64,000 bases of DNA, from assembly GCA_011799875.1 (NCBI GenBank), contig CM022303.1, forward strand, positions 548,035,368 to 548,099,367, in the 5' to 3' direction. Of this stretch, positions 53,816 through 64,000 are shown piece after piece; the stretch's first letter is position 1; each line of letters opens with the position of its first letter. Made by a program: the position numbers and the translations under genes. Source of the DNA: Thinopyrum elongatum. Taxonomy: Eukaryota > Streptophyta > Magnoliopsida > Poales > Poaceae. The notes under the pieces were generated by a model. That model had not been told where the DNA came from. It did not search any database and worked only from the letters and a program-made list of their open reading frames with translations.

Positions 53816-55956
53816 ATGGCCCAAAAGAGCTTTACCGCGGCCTCTTCGCTCGATGTCGGCGAGGTGGCCGCCGAGGAAGCTGACGACGATGACTGGACCT
53901 GGATTAAGCCTTTCAATCAGCGGGCTAGAGTATTTTGGCATGTCGCAGATGCCGGCTATGACATTGAGGTCGTCGACACCGACGGCTTGGCGCAGGTTAT
54001 GTCACAGGTTAAGTTGCCCACCCCCAACCCTTCGGGTTCGACATCTGTCGATCTCATTGATGGCCCTGCCGCTGATCTCCTGTGGCTCGTTATGAACAAT
54101 TTGCCATCCTTCATCGCCATGGAGCCCCTTTTGTCATTTCTGAAGGACACGTTCTACGACGCTGGCCTGGGATCCTCAGCTGGCAAGTCAGACCTCATCG
54201 ACGGCGACCACGAGGAGGAGCCAATCTGTGACAACTGAGGAAACCCATGATTTGTTTTCTCGAACCCCTTTTGCAGTGAGAACCTGTCCATTATTTATTG
54301 CTATATCAGGTTATTTGCATTATGCCTTGTTTATTTCTATGGTTTATGGTTGTTCGGTTGTTTGTAGTTAGCATATGTCCAGTTTCAATCGCCATCTTTG
54401 GTTGTTCGTAGTATGCCTTATTTATTTCAGCTATTAATAGTGTGATGTTCTATATGTGCTAGTATGAACTGTGCAGTTCAATTTCAACAATACCAAATTT
54501 AACAATAGCTCTATGAATGACTATATTTGGTTGCTGTTAAGCATGTTGTACTCCCTCCGAATCTTTTTAGTTCGCATATAAGATTTTTCTAAAGTCAGGC
54601 CTCTTAAAGTTTTACCAACTTTATAGAACAAAATACCAACATTCACAATATGAAATAAATATTAGTACATGTGTCATGACTTAAATTTTCATATTGTATA
54701 ACTTTAGCATGCTAGATGTTGATATTTTTTCATATAAATAAGGTCAAACTTTATGAAGTTTGACTTCAGGCAATTCTTATATGCAGAGTAAAAAGGACCG
54801 GAGGGAGTATTGAACACGCCTTTTCATTTGATTTAACAATGGCACTGTTTGGATACTATAACTTAGATAGAGGTTAGAGTTAGTTTCTAGCTCATGACAG
54901 TTAAAAGGGAGAGAGAGAGATTGGTGGAATAGTTGATTGTATTGCTTGAGCCTCGTGGGCATATATATAGGAGTACATGGTCATCTTGGAGTACAAGTCA
55001 AGGTAGAATAAATCCTACGCTATCCTACGTTTCCTAAATAACAATGATACTCAACAATGACTAACCCTGAACTAACTCTAGCCAAAGAGGTGTTTGGATG
55101 ACAGTGTTAGATTGATAATAAATGCACTAGGAGAACTAGCCCCAATCAGTACCTCTTGGGTGGGATAGTTGTTTTGGGTGGGTTTGACGCAACTAGCTCA
55201 AACTAGCCCTCATGTTTGTATACTTTAGGGCTATTTGAGCCCAAACTAGCTCAAACTAACTCTAACCCATGGATCCAAACAGGGCCAATAACTAGTGTAC
55301 TTAAACCTGCACAATACAAGTTTAAATGACTATGTTTGCTTGTTTTTAAATATTAGGCCTGTTGCAGTTAATAATACACCTTTCCACTTCTTGTTTTTAA
55401 ATATTAGGTTTTTAACAATTTGGTCTTGCGCATGTAGGTCCTGCTGTCAGAGGTTTTGACCCACTGTTTGACCCTTTTTGCATATGTGGAAATGAGTTGT
55501 CCATTAATATCAGTCAAGTCAAGACACTCAAAAAGATTGTTATGATAAAGAAATTAGCGACACAAAACAACAAGATCTTTGTCTGCACAATGAAGAAGAC
55601 ATCAGTTCACTACGGGATGGTACTAACTGTTATACCTTGTCTTTTTAATTCCTTTGCACCATTTCAAATCTGGAGAAGATATTTATGCATATCCTTGTTT
55701 TCAGGCCTTTCCAAAGCAGTTTACTAATGATTACCTCTCAAACCACCTGTATGGTCAGGAGGCGAGGAAGGTTTTCATACAACACCCACGGTTCAATATT
55801 GAAGTGTTCCTGAAGAGGACGAAGGATGGACGGTCAATCATCCACACGCACTGGCCTAAAGTTGCAAAGACCTTTAACATCAATGAAGGCTCAATATTCG
55901 CCTTTCGATTCAACAGTTTTCCAGATGAGATTCATCTGTCTATGTTCTGTCTATGA
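53816..55956 (+). CDS. B3-domain protein, predicted three exons (~281 aa)
   Basis: Exon 1 is 53816-54227 (acidic N-terminus: AAEEADDDDWTWIKPFN, RVFWHVADAGYDIEVVDTDG). Exon 2 is 55438-55619 (RGFDPLFDPFCICGNELSIN, KKLATQNNKIFVCTMKKTSV). Exon 3 is 55705-55956 (FPKQFTNDYLSNHLYGQEAR, FNIEVFLKRTKDGRS, WPKVAKTFNINEGSIFAFRF). Exon 2/3 joining at GGGATG|GT and TTTCAG|GCC is phase 0 and builds one continuous B3 DNA-binding fold, so that 85-bp intron is well supported. The exon 1 donor (TCT|GTGACA) is weak and is chosen because it keeps phase; the ORF otherwise stops at 54238. Intron 1 carries two MITEs. B3 proteins are plant transcription factors. It lies near the right end of the CACTA. Confidence 0.65.
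54551..54807. mobile_element. Stowaway MITE, 257 bp, in B3 intron 1
   Basis: The ends are CTCCCTCCGAATC...and ...GGACCGGAGGGAG, flanked by TA (54549-54550, 54808-54809). The interior is AT-rich with long-range complementarity (AAGTTTGACTT near the right end). Confidence 0.92.
54841..55286. mobile_element. MITE with GGCNCTGTTTGGAT ends, 446 bp
   Basis: The left end is GGCACTGTTTGGATACTATA and the right end (inverted) is GGCCCTGTTTGGATCCATGG. GTTAGAGTTAG follows in both arms. The flanking three bases are AAT on both sides. A second GTGTTTGGATGAC at about 55088 suggests an internal copy or a nested fragment. Superfamily not determined from sequence alone. Confidence 0.7.
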
Positions 55957-56224
55957 TGCTAATTTCGAAAGGTTGTAGATGTTGCATGTGAAACTTGGTG
56001 CTGGTGTAGTTGTGTAATGGGGTAGCTGAGTGCTGAAGCTATATGATGTTGTACTCTGATCTATTTCAATTATGAAATCCTGCTTCCTTAATATGGAAAT
56101 GAAATATATTGTGTGCTTAATATGAAATGTCAATTAGATTAATAAATGAATTATTAATAATAGGGCAATTAGCCTGCTAATGGCCAATTAGCGGTTTTTC
56201 TATTGCAAACGGTTATTGAGAAAA

Positions 56225-56720
56225 CACCGTGGGCGATGACCTCAGGCAACGCACACAGTTTCTAGGAATAAACCGTGTTGGATCAATGAACAATCACACA
56301 CGACATCCTCTTGAAAACTGTTTGTGTTAGGCCACCTTGCGCAAACGTTTACCACATAAAAAGTGTATGTGATGGACAACCTTTGCCACACAGTTTCTTC
56401 TATGCACCGTGTGTGATGCATTCAGTAATGCAAACGATAAAATTGTTAATATCGTGTGCAATGGCAACGCTATCACAAATGATTTACTAGGGAAAATTGT
56501 GTGTGATGTACCTGCGAACGGAAATGATTTCCTTGGAGTGACTGTGTGGGATGTATATACGAACGGAAACATACTTCTTGGATTAACTGTGTGGGATGTA
56601 CATACTAACGGAAACATATTCCTTGGATTGACTGTGTGGAATGTACATACGAACGGAAACGTTTAGCGGGGACTGACTGTGTGGGATGTAATTACAACTG
56701 GAAACGATTTTGCCTGTATA
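56225..56720. repeat. Phased 45-bp array, CACTA right subterminal region
   Basis: The core (A/C)(C/T)(C/T)GTGTG(G/T)(G/A)ATG recurs with exact 45-bp spacing at 56406, 56451, 56496, 56541, 56586, 56631 and 56676. Less conserved units lie upstream near 56361, 56316 and 56271. A second conserved word CGAACGGAAAC follows in each central unit. It is the counterpart of the 84-bp left array and is likely a set of transposase-binding sites. Confidence 0.85.
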
Positions 56721-56919
56721 ATTGTATTTTTTAGCACTACTATATGTATAACCGTATTTGATCGCTCACCGGTCGCACACGAACTTATTTTGCTGAGCGT
56801 GTGTGCCAGGAGGGCATATCCCCGACGGTTTCTGGGTCGTGTGGGAAGGATCCCCCTATCACAGTCACTAACTAGGCGACGGTTCAGAACGCCGTCGTGG
56901 AAAGGGGTTAAAAACCGTT

Positions 56920-56944
56920 TGTATAGCACCTCGCTGTACCAGTG
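56920..56944. repeat. CACTA right terminal inverted repeat
   Basis: Read inward from 56944: CACTGGTACAGCGAGGTGCT then ATAC. It matches the left end at CACT, CAG and TGCTA, and is followed by the target duplication ACC. Confidence 0.85.
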
Positions 56945-57857
56945 ACCATACCTACCTACATGCGGTATTCCCGTGCCGTTCTAAAAAAATTTGTATGTGC
57001 CATCTCTAATTTTCAAAATGAATTTCCTTTTTGTGTGCTCGTACAACTCATGAAGCGACAGGGGGTGGCCAATATTTTCCATGCTAGATGTGTTATTCTC
57101 AAGATGAGTGTTTATTCACTTGTCATTGCACGAGAATACGGCGGTAATAGGGATGCCTAGTCCCAAAATGAAAAAGAAATTTACTTTATGCTGTCAAATA
57201 ATAAATTCCTTGGAAAGTGTTGGTATGGAAGGCACCCGTGGATACGGCTAGCCATGGATTGTGAAAGAATGGTGGAAAAAGGATTAAACTTTATTTTCTG
57301 TTTGGGAACCGCCTATGATATATCTAGCATGGAAAGTGTTGGTAATTACTCAGTTGTTTTCGTTGATGGGAAAAGTATGCCTCTCAAAATATTTTTTTAT
57401 CTCTCAATTTGAGCTTTGAGCTCTGGCACCTCTACAAATCCCTACTTCCCTCCGCGAAGGGCCTATCTATTTACTTTATGCAATTTTTATTTTTATTTGA
57501 GTCTCCATCTTCTCTTATAAAGCACCAACTAAGGGGCACTATGATCGTACTTGAGCATTGAATGTAGCTAATATGCGAGTGTGTTTCATGAATGGATCAA
57601 TTATTGAGCATGATGGGCTAGGGATAACTTTCTTTAGTGTTGATATTTTGAAAGACATGGTTGCTTGTTGATATGCTTGAGTATTGAAATCTTCATGTCA
57701 AAACTAGACTATTGCTTTGAACCATATAAAAGTCCAAATGTTCATGCTACAAGAGAAAAGAATATGTGATGAACATGTTAGGCAGCATTCCACATCAAAA
57801 ATTCTGTTTTTATCATTTACCTACTCGAGGACGAGTAGGAATTAAGCTTGGGGATGC
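56945..57857 (+). other. 3' non-coding region of element G, second part
   Basis: It continues the sequence interrupted at 32665 (ATACCTACCTACATGCGGTA) and runs to the polypurine tract AAGCTTGGGGATGC (57844-57857). GCGAAGGGCCTATCT at 57455 is the inverse of a block shared with the D, E and F 3' regions. No gene is seen. Confidence 0.8.
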
Positions 57858-59438
57858 TGATACGTCTTCAATGTATCTATAATTTTTGCTTGTTCCATGT
57901 TGTTATATTGTCATTCTTGGATGTTTTACAATCATTTTATAGCAACTTTATATCATTTTTTGGGACTAACATATTGACATAGTGCCCAGTGCCAGTTGCT
58001 TTTTTTTGCTTCGCAGAAAATCATTACCAAATGAAGTCCAAACGTAGTGAAACTTTTTGGAGAATTTTTCTGGACCAGAAGACATCTGATGGGCCAAAGA
58101 AGTACCAGAGGGGGCTCCGAGGGGAGAACAACCCACCAGGGCGTGCCAGGAGGCCCAGGCGCGCCCAAGTGGGTTGTGCCCACCTCGGTGGCCTCCTGCA
58201 CCGCCTCTTCGCCCTATAAATCCCCAAATATTCCAGAAACCCTAGGGGAGTCGACGAAACACAATTCCAGCCGCCGCAAGTTCCAGAACCACGAGATCCA
58301 ATCTAGACACCATCACGGAGGGGTTCATCATCCTCATTGGTGCCTCTCCGATGATGCGTGAGTAGTTCATTATAGACCTACGGGTCCGTAGGCAGTAACT
58401 AGATGGCTTCCTCTCTCTCTTTTGATTCTCAATACAATGGTCTCTTGGAGATCTATTTGATGTAACTGCTTTTTGCGGTATGTTTGTTGGGATCCGATGA
58501 ACTTTGAGTTTATGATCAGATCTATATCCATGAATATTATTTGAGTCTTCTTTTGATCTCTTATATGCATGATTATTTATAGCCTTGCATTTCTTCTTCG
58601 AATCTTTGGTTTAGTTACGCCAACTAGATCAAAATTTTCTTGCCATGGGAAGAGGTGCTTTGTGATGGGTTCGATTGTGCGGTGTTCTTTCCCAATGACA
58701 GAAGGGGCAGCAAGACACGCATGTATCATTGCTATTAAGGATAACAAGATGGGGGCTATTCCTACATGAATAGATCTTGCCTACATCATGTCATCGTTCT
58801 TATTGCATTACTCCATTTTTTCCATGAACTTAATACACTAGATGCATGCTGGATAGCGGTCGATGTGTGGAGTAATAGTAGTAGATGCAGGCAGGAATCG
58901 GTCTACTAATCTTGGATGTGATGCCTATATATTGATCATTGCCTTGGATATCATCATAACTATTCGATTTTCTATCAATTGCCCAACAGTAATTTGTTTA
59001 CCCACCGTGTGCTATTTCTTGAGAGAAGCCACTAGTGAAATCTACGGCCCCCGGGTCTATTCTTTATCATATTTGCTTTTCGATCTTTTATTTGCCACTT
59101 TTATTTTTAGATCTATTATTCCAAAAACCCAAAACTATTTTGCGTCACTTTTTATTTGCATCTTTTATTTCACGTTTTATCGAGATCTATTTATCCAATC
59201 TATCACAATTTTTATCCCGTTAACTTGCAAATTTCTGGCGCCGTTACCCGAAAAGGGATTGACAACCTCTTATACGCGTCGGGTTGCAAGTATTTGTTAT
59301 TTGTGTGTAGGTACCGTTTACATAGTGTTGCTTGGTTCTCCTACTGGATTGATACCTTGGTTTCATAACTGAGGGAAATACCTACCGTAGCTCTGCTGCA
59401 TCATCCCGTCCTCTTTGGGGAAATACCGACGTAGTTCA
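57858..59438 (+). repeat. 3' LTR of element G
   Basis: It begins TGATACGTCTTCAATGTATC, ends GTAGTTCA, and is collinear with 25254-26832. The following bases ATGCCT continue the Copia solo LTR. Confidence 0.9.
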
Positions 59439-60784
59439 ATGCCTCCCCACCTTTATATAGGCGTGGAGGGGGCTGGTGGCTTGCCCTCCAAGGCCCTAGG
59501 GTCGTTGGCCAAGGGGGGAGGAAAGAAATCCCACCTTTCCTTCCCCACAGATCGCTATCCCCCCTTTTAGGGATCCTGATCTTATCCCCTTGGGATATGA
59601 TACTATTCCTTTTAAGGGAGGATCTTGGTGCGCCTAGACTAGGGTTGTGGGGACTTTCCCCACTACGCACGTTCATGTGGGTCTCCCATGCAGGTGGGCC
59701 CCACTCCGGAACCTTCTAAAACCTTCTCGGTACAATACCAAAAAAACTCGAACTTTTTCCGGAACCCCGATAACAATTTTCCATATATGAATCTTTACCT
59801 CCAGACTATTCCGGAGCTCCTCGTGATATCCCGGATCCCATCCGGGACTCCGAACAACCTTCATACTTTCCACTATTAATATCTCAATACTACCCTAGCG
59901 CTACTGAACGTTAAGCGTGCGACCCTACGGGTTCGAGAATCATGTAGACATGATCGAGACTCCTCTCCGGTCAATAACCAATAGCGGGAGCTAGATGCCC
60001 ATATTGATTCCTACATATTCCACAAAGATCTTTATCAGTTGAACCATGATGTCAAGGATTCAGTTAAACCCGTATACAATTCCCTTTGTCCGGCGATATG
60101 TTACTTGCCCGAGATTCGATTGTCGGTATCTCCATACCTAGTTCAATCTCGTTATCGGCAAGTCTCTTTTCTCGTTCCGTAATACAAGATCCCGTGACCA
60201 AACTCATTAGTCACATGCTTGCAAGCTTCTTGTGATGTTGTATTACCGAGAGGGCCCCGAGATACCTCTTCGTCATACGGAGTGACAAATCCAGTCTTGA
60301 TCCATGCCAACTCAACAGACACCCTCGGAGATACCTGTAGAGCATCTTTATAGTCACCCAGTTATATTGCGACGTTTTATACACACAAGGTACTCCTCCG
60401 GTGTCAGTGAGTTGCATGATCTCATGGTCATAGGAACAAATACTTGACATGCAGAAAATGATAGCAATAAACTTGATACGATCATATGCTACATTTATAG
60501 TTTGGGTTGTGTCCATCACATCATTCTCCTAATGACGTGATCCTGTCATCAAATGACAACTCATGTCTATGACTAGGAAACCATAGCCATCTTTGATCAA
60601 CGACCTAGCCCGGTAGAGGCTCACTAGGGACATGTTGTTGTCTATGCATCCACACATGTACTTGAGTTTCCAATCAATACGTGTCCAATCAATACAATTA
60701 TAGCATGGATAATAAACGATTATCATGAACAAGGAAATATAATAATAACCACTTTATTATTGCCTCCAGGGCATATTTCCAACA
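59439..60784 (-). mobile_element. Copia solo LTR (BARE/Angela-like), second part
   Basis: It is collinear with 9245-10563 of the Copia 5' LTR, ending GGGCATATTTCCAACA. It is joined in origin to 24849-25253. The target duplication CCCAT follows at 60785-60789. Confidence 0.92.
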
Positions 60785-61592
60785 CCCATGTCCTCAGGAA
60801 CAAACGTAATTACTCACAAAGCATGCTCATGTTCAAGATCAGAGGGGTAATAAATATCATTAAGGATCTGAACATATGATCTTCCACCAAATAAACCAAC
60901 TAGCATTAACTACAAGGAGTAATCAACACTACTAGCAACCCACAGGCACCAATCTGAGGTTTTGGACAAAGATTGAATACAAGAGATGAACTAGGGTTTG
61001 AGAGGAGATAGTGTTGGTGAAGATGTTGATGAAGATTGACCCTCCCTCGATGAGAGGATCGTTGGTGATGACGATGGCTTCGATTCCCCCTGTCGGAGGG
61101 AAGTTTCCTCGGCAGAATAGCTCCGTCGGAGCCCTAGATTGCTTCTGCCCAGGTTCCGCCTCGAGACAGCGGCGCTTCATCCTGAAAGCTTCCTTCTGAT
61201 TTTTTTCTAGGTCAAAACCCTCCATAGCAGAAGATGGGCACCGGGGGCCTGCCAGGGGGCCAACAAGCTCAGGGGGCGCGCCCTGGGGGTAGGGCGCCCC
61301 CCCAGGCTTGTGGCCACCTGGTGGGTCCCCTTCTATTGTTTCTTCGCCCAATATTTTATATATATTCCAAAACAATTCTCCATAAAGTTTCAGGACATTT
61401 TGAGTTGTGCAGAATAGGTATCTCAGATTTGCTCCTTTCCAGTCAAGAATTCCAGCTGCCGGCATTCTCCCTCTTCATGTAAATCTTATAAAATAAGAGA
61501 GAAAAGGCATAAGTATTATACCATAATGTGAAATAACAGTCCATAATGCCATAAATATCAACATAAAAGCATGATGCAAAATGGACGTATCA
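60785..61592 (-). repeat. 3' LTR of element D, second part
   Basis: It resumes at CCCATGTCCTCAGGAACAAA exactly where 24848 stopped (the CCCAT is duplicated) and ends ATGGACGTATCA. It is collinear with the right halves of the element F LTRs. Confidence 0.92.
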
Positions 61593-62731
61593 ACTCCCCC
61601 AAGCTTAGACCTCGCTTGTCCTCAAGTGAAAGCCGAAATCGATAATCATGTCCACATGTTTAGAGATAGAGGTGTCTATAAAAATAAAGTACGAACATGA
61701 GGGCATCATGATCATCTTTATAACAACAACATATTATCATATAATTTCTTATGATAAAGTGATAATTCGTTCACAAGGTAAATTATGAATCAAAAACTTC
61801 ATTGAAAACTAACAAACTACGATCTCAGTCATTGAAGCAATTGCAATTTATCATAATATCAAAAAGAGTCAATGTAAGAGCTTTTATGTAGCAAGTCCAC
61901 ATACTCAACCATCTTTTAGTCTTTCATAATTGCTAACACTCACGCGATATTTATGAGATCAAAGCCTCAATCAGACACACAGAAAGATAGGGGCTTATAG
62001 CTTCGCCTTCCAACCTTTTACCTCAAGGGTAATATCAACAATAATAATAATTCATGATCACCTACATCTGAGTGGATATGTATGTCTGGATCTTTCCCCA
62101 ACACATAGTGCTTGCAAAAAAGAAAAAGTGTAAAAAGGAAGGGTGAAGATCACCATGACTCTTGTATAAAGGTAGAAGGTAAAAGTAAAAGATAGGCCCT
62201 TCGCAGAGGGAAGCAGAGGTTGCCATGCGCTTTTTGGTTGGATGCATGAATCTTAATGCAAAAGAATGCCACTTTATATTGCCGCTTGTGATAAAGAACT
62301 TTATTATGCAGTCCGTCGCTTTTATTTCTTCCATATCACAAGTTCTTATAAAGCTTATTTTCCTCACACTAAAAGATCATACATATTTAGAGAGCAATTT
62401 TTATTGCTTGCACCAATGACAACTTACTTGAAGGATCTTACTCAATCCATAGGTAGATATAGTGGACTCTAAAGGCAAAACTAGGTTGATGGATTTTGGA
62501 TGCACAAGTAGTATCTCTACTTGGTGCAAAAGATTTGGCTAGCATAGGATGAGAAGCAAGCTCAACATGTTGGAGGATCCAGGACATTATAACTTCTATT
62601 CGGATATATGGGAACATAACTCATTATGTTGTCTTCCTTGTCCAACATCGACTTATTAGCATATAATAGTATAATGAGTGCTCACAATCATAAAAGATGT
62701 CCAAGATAATATATTTATATGTTAAGCTTCT
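61593..62731 (-). other. Polypurine tract and 3' non-coding region of element D
   Basis: AAGCTTGGGGGAGT (minus strand) borders the LTR. The region aligns with 37835-38960 of element F. No ORF is convincing. At 62732 another Gypsy LTR is inserted, so the coding part of D lies beyond the window. Confidence 0.82.
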
Positions 62732-64000
62732 TGATAACCCACAAGTATAGGGGATCGCAACAGTTTTCGAGGGTAGAGTATTCAACCCAAATTTATAGAT
62801 TCGACACAAGGGGAGCCAAAGAATATTTGTAAGTATTAGCAGTTGAGTTGTCAATTCAACCACACCTAGAGATTAAATATCTGCAGCAAAGTGATCAGTA
62901 GCACAGTAATATGATAGTTTGATTGTAGTAGTAACGGTGACAGTGGTAACAGTTTTGTAGCAGTTGTAACAGTAGCAATAGCAATAGTAACTTAGCAAGA
63001 ACAATAAATGGAAAAATCATAGGCATTGGATCGGTGATTATGTTGGATAATGTTCATCATATATCAATCATAACCTAGGGCGACACAGAACTAGCTCCAG
63101 TTCATAAATATATTGTAGGCATGTATTCCATAAATAGTCATACGTGCTTATGGAAAAGAACTTGCATGACATCTTTTGTCCTACCCCCCCCCCCCCCCCG
63201 TGGCAGCGGGGTCCATAAGGAAACTAAGGGATATTAAGTCCTCCTTTTAATAAAGAACCGAAACAAAGCATTAACACATAGTGAATACATGAACTCCTCA
63301 AACTATGGTCATCACCGGAAAGTATCCCAATTGTTGCCACCTTGGGGTTTACGGATCATAACACGTAATAGGTGAATATGACTTGCAAGATCGGATGACG
63401 AACATAGATATAATGGTGATAACATAAACGTTTCAGATCTGAAATCATGGCACTCGGGTCCTAGTGACAAGCATTAAACATAGCAAAGTCATAACAACAT
63501 CAATCTCAGAACATAGTGGATATTAGGGATCAAGCCCTAACAAAACAAACTCGATTACATGATGAATCTCATCCAACTCCTCACCGACCAGCGAGCCTAC
63601 AAAGGAATTACTCACTCCCGATGGGGAGCATCATGAAATTGGTGATGGAGGATGGTTGATGATAACGAAGACCGAAGATCCCCCTCTCTGGAGCCCCGAA
63701 TGGGCTCCAGATCTGGCCTCCCGATGAAGAATAGGAGGTGGCAGCGGCTCCGTATTGTAAAATGCGATGAAACTTCCTCTCCTATTTTTTTCTAGAAAAA
63801 TAGGATTTTATAACATCGGAATTAGGGTCAGCGGAGGCTCGAGGGCCCCACCACCCACCAGGGCGCACTAGAGGGGGGTGGCGCGCCCTGGTGTCTCGTG
63901 GGCAGCAAGGGCCCCCCTCTAGTGGGTCTTGGTTCCAGTATTTTGTATTTATTCCAAAATAATTCTCAAAAAAGTTTCGTCCAAATCTGAGAACTTTTAT
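62732..64000 (-). mobile_element. Gypsy LTR of the element E family, cut by the window edge
   Basis: It begins TGATAACCCACAAGTATAGG and is collinear with 21581-22860 and 3951-5220. It stops at the window end before the expected GACGTATCA terminus. It contains a run of 16 C at 63184-63199 where siblings have CCCTCCC. Whether it is a solo LTR or one end of a full element cannot be seen. Confidence 0.88.

Larger units (their letters stand above)
32666..56944. mobile_element. Large CACTA (En/Spm-type) DNA transposon carrying host-like genes, 24.3 kb
   Basis: The left end is CACTACTGCAGGATGCTGCT. The right end, read inward, is CACTGGTACAGCGAGGTGCT. Both share CACT, CAG and TGCTA at equal spacing. 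The 3-bp target duplication ACC is perfect (32663-32665, 56945-56947). Removing the element restores the element G sequence CATATGAGTCC-ACC-ATACC, which matches the uninterrupted homologous site in element E (complement at about 15822-15842). Content in order: left subterminal repeats, exonuclease-like pseudogene, second end-like segment, F-box pseudogene split by Gypsy F, F-box gene, tandem array, B3 gene, right subterminal repeats. No CACTA transposase-like ORF is visible, so it appears non-autonomous. Excluding Gypsy F it is about 14 kb. Confidence 0.88.
25254..59438 (+). mobile_element. Non-autonomous Gypsy element G, containing a LINE and a CACTA
   Basis: The LTRs are 25254-26832 and 57858-59438 in plus orientation, both starting TGATAC(A/G)TCT and ending GTAGTTCA. 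Behind the 5' LTR is a mutated primer-binding site (26853-26872). Then come gag (27060-28385), gag-protease continuation (30293-31083) and a long non-coding 3' region. A polypurine tract AAGCTTGGGGATGC (57844-57857) precedes the 3' LTR. No RT or integrase exists. Removing the LINE and CACTA leaves about 8 kb. Flanks are TGGCT and, counting one extra A after the LTR, TGCCT: a one-mismatch target duplication. It sits inside the Copia solo LTR. Confidence 0.88.

Noticed and set aside
56225..56720. CRISPR-like array
   Set aside because: Regular spacing, but the units are repeats over their full length with no unique spacers, and the setting is a plant CACTA end.
24849..60784. A complete Copia element between 24849 and 60784
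   Set aside because: The two parts join into a single LTR; everything between them is element G and its nested cargo, with no Copia internal region.
1..64000. tRNA, rRNA or other structured RNA genes
   Set aside because: No cloverleaf-type gene or rRNA-like block was noticed; the tRNA-like words are retrotransposon primer-binding sites.

Overview
This is plant nuclear DNA, almost certainly from a Triticeae grass (wheat, Aegilops, barley or rye). The basis is a BARE/Angela/WIS-type Copia LTR with an initiator-Met primer-binding site, several large Gypsy families with LTRs starting TGATAACCC/TGATGACCC or TGATACRTC and an Asp-tRNA-like primer-binding site, Stowaway MITEs, and FBD-type F-box genes. 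No gene looks like an ordinary free-standing host gene. Nearly every base belongs to a transposable element, and the only host-like genes lie inside one DNA transposon. Family names are tentative because no repeat library could be searched.

Layout. 1-1026 is the end of a Gypsy LTR inserted into the 3' LTR of a minus-strand Copia element (1027-10563). That Copia carries a solo Gypsy LTR (3951-5355, target duplication ACGGT). 10564-13315 and 22993-24135 are a broken Tat-lineage Gypsy: gag, protease and partial RT on the minus strand, plus an opposite-strand ORF. It is split by a 9.7-kb minus-strand Gypsy (13316-22992) that encodes an open gag-protease but no polymerase. At 24136 a further minus-strand Gypsy (element D) begins and resumes at 60785-62731, where it is entered by another Gypsy LTR that runs off the window.

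The D LTR is split by a Copia solo LTR (24849-25253 plus 59439-60784, target duplication CCCAT). That solo LTR is split by a plus-strand non-autonomous Gypsy (element G, 25254-59438). G carries a 5'-truncated LINE (about 28386-30292) and, in its 3' region, a 24.3-kb CACTA DNA transposon (32666-56944, target duplication ACC). The CACTA holds a 10.2-kb minus-strand Gypsy (element F, 36323-46478, target duplication GTACT) that landed in the coding sequence of an F-box gene. The chain Tat > D > Copia solo LTR > G > CACTA > F is six levels deep, and four of its junctions carry exact or near-exact target duplications.

The CACTA is the most interesting object. No CACTA transposase is visible. It carries four host-like genes: a 3'-5' exonuclease-like gene (frameshifted by a 28-bp tandem duplication and lacking key acidic residues), two same-strand F-box/LRR/FBD genes (one split by element F, the other intact in three exons except for one frame break near its start), and a B3-domain gene with a coherent three-exon model. 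Its ends carry different subterminal arrays: about 84-bp composite units on the left and a strictly phased 45-bp array on the right. A second copy of left-end-like sequence lies between the exonuclease and the first F-box gene. A diverged 300-400-bp tandem array occupies 50.75-53.06 kb.
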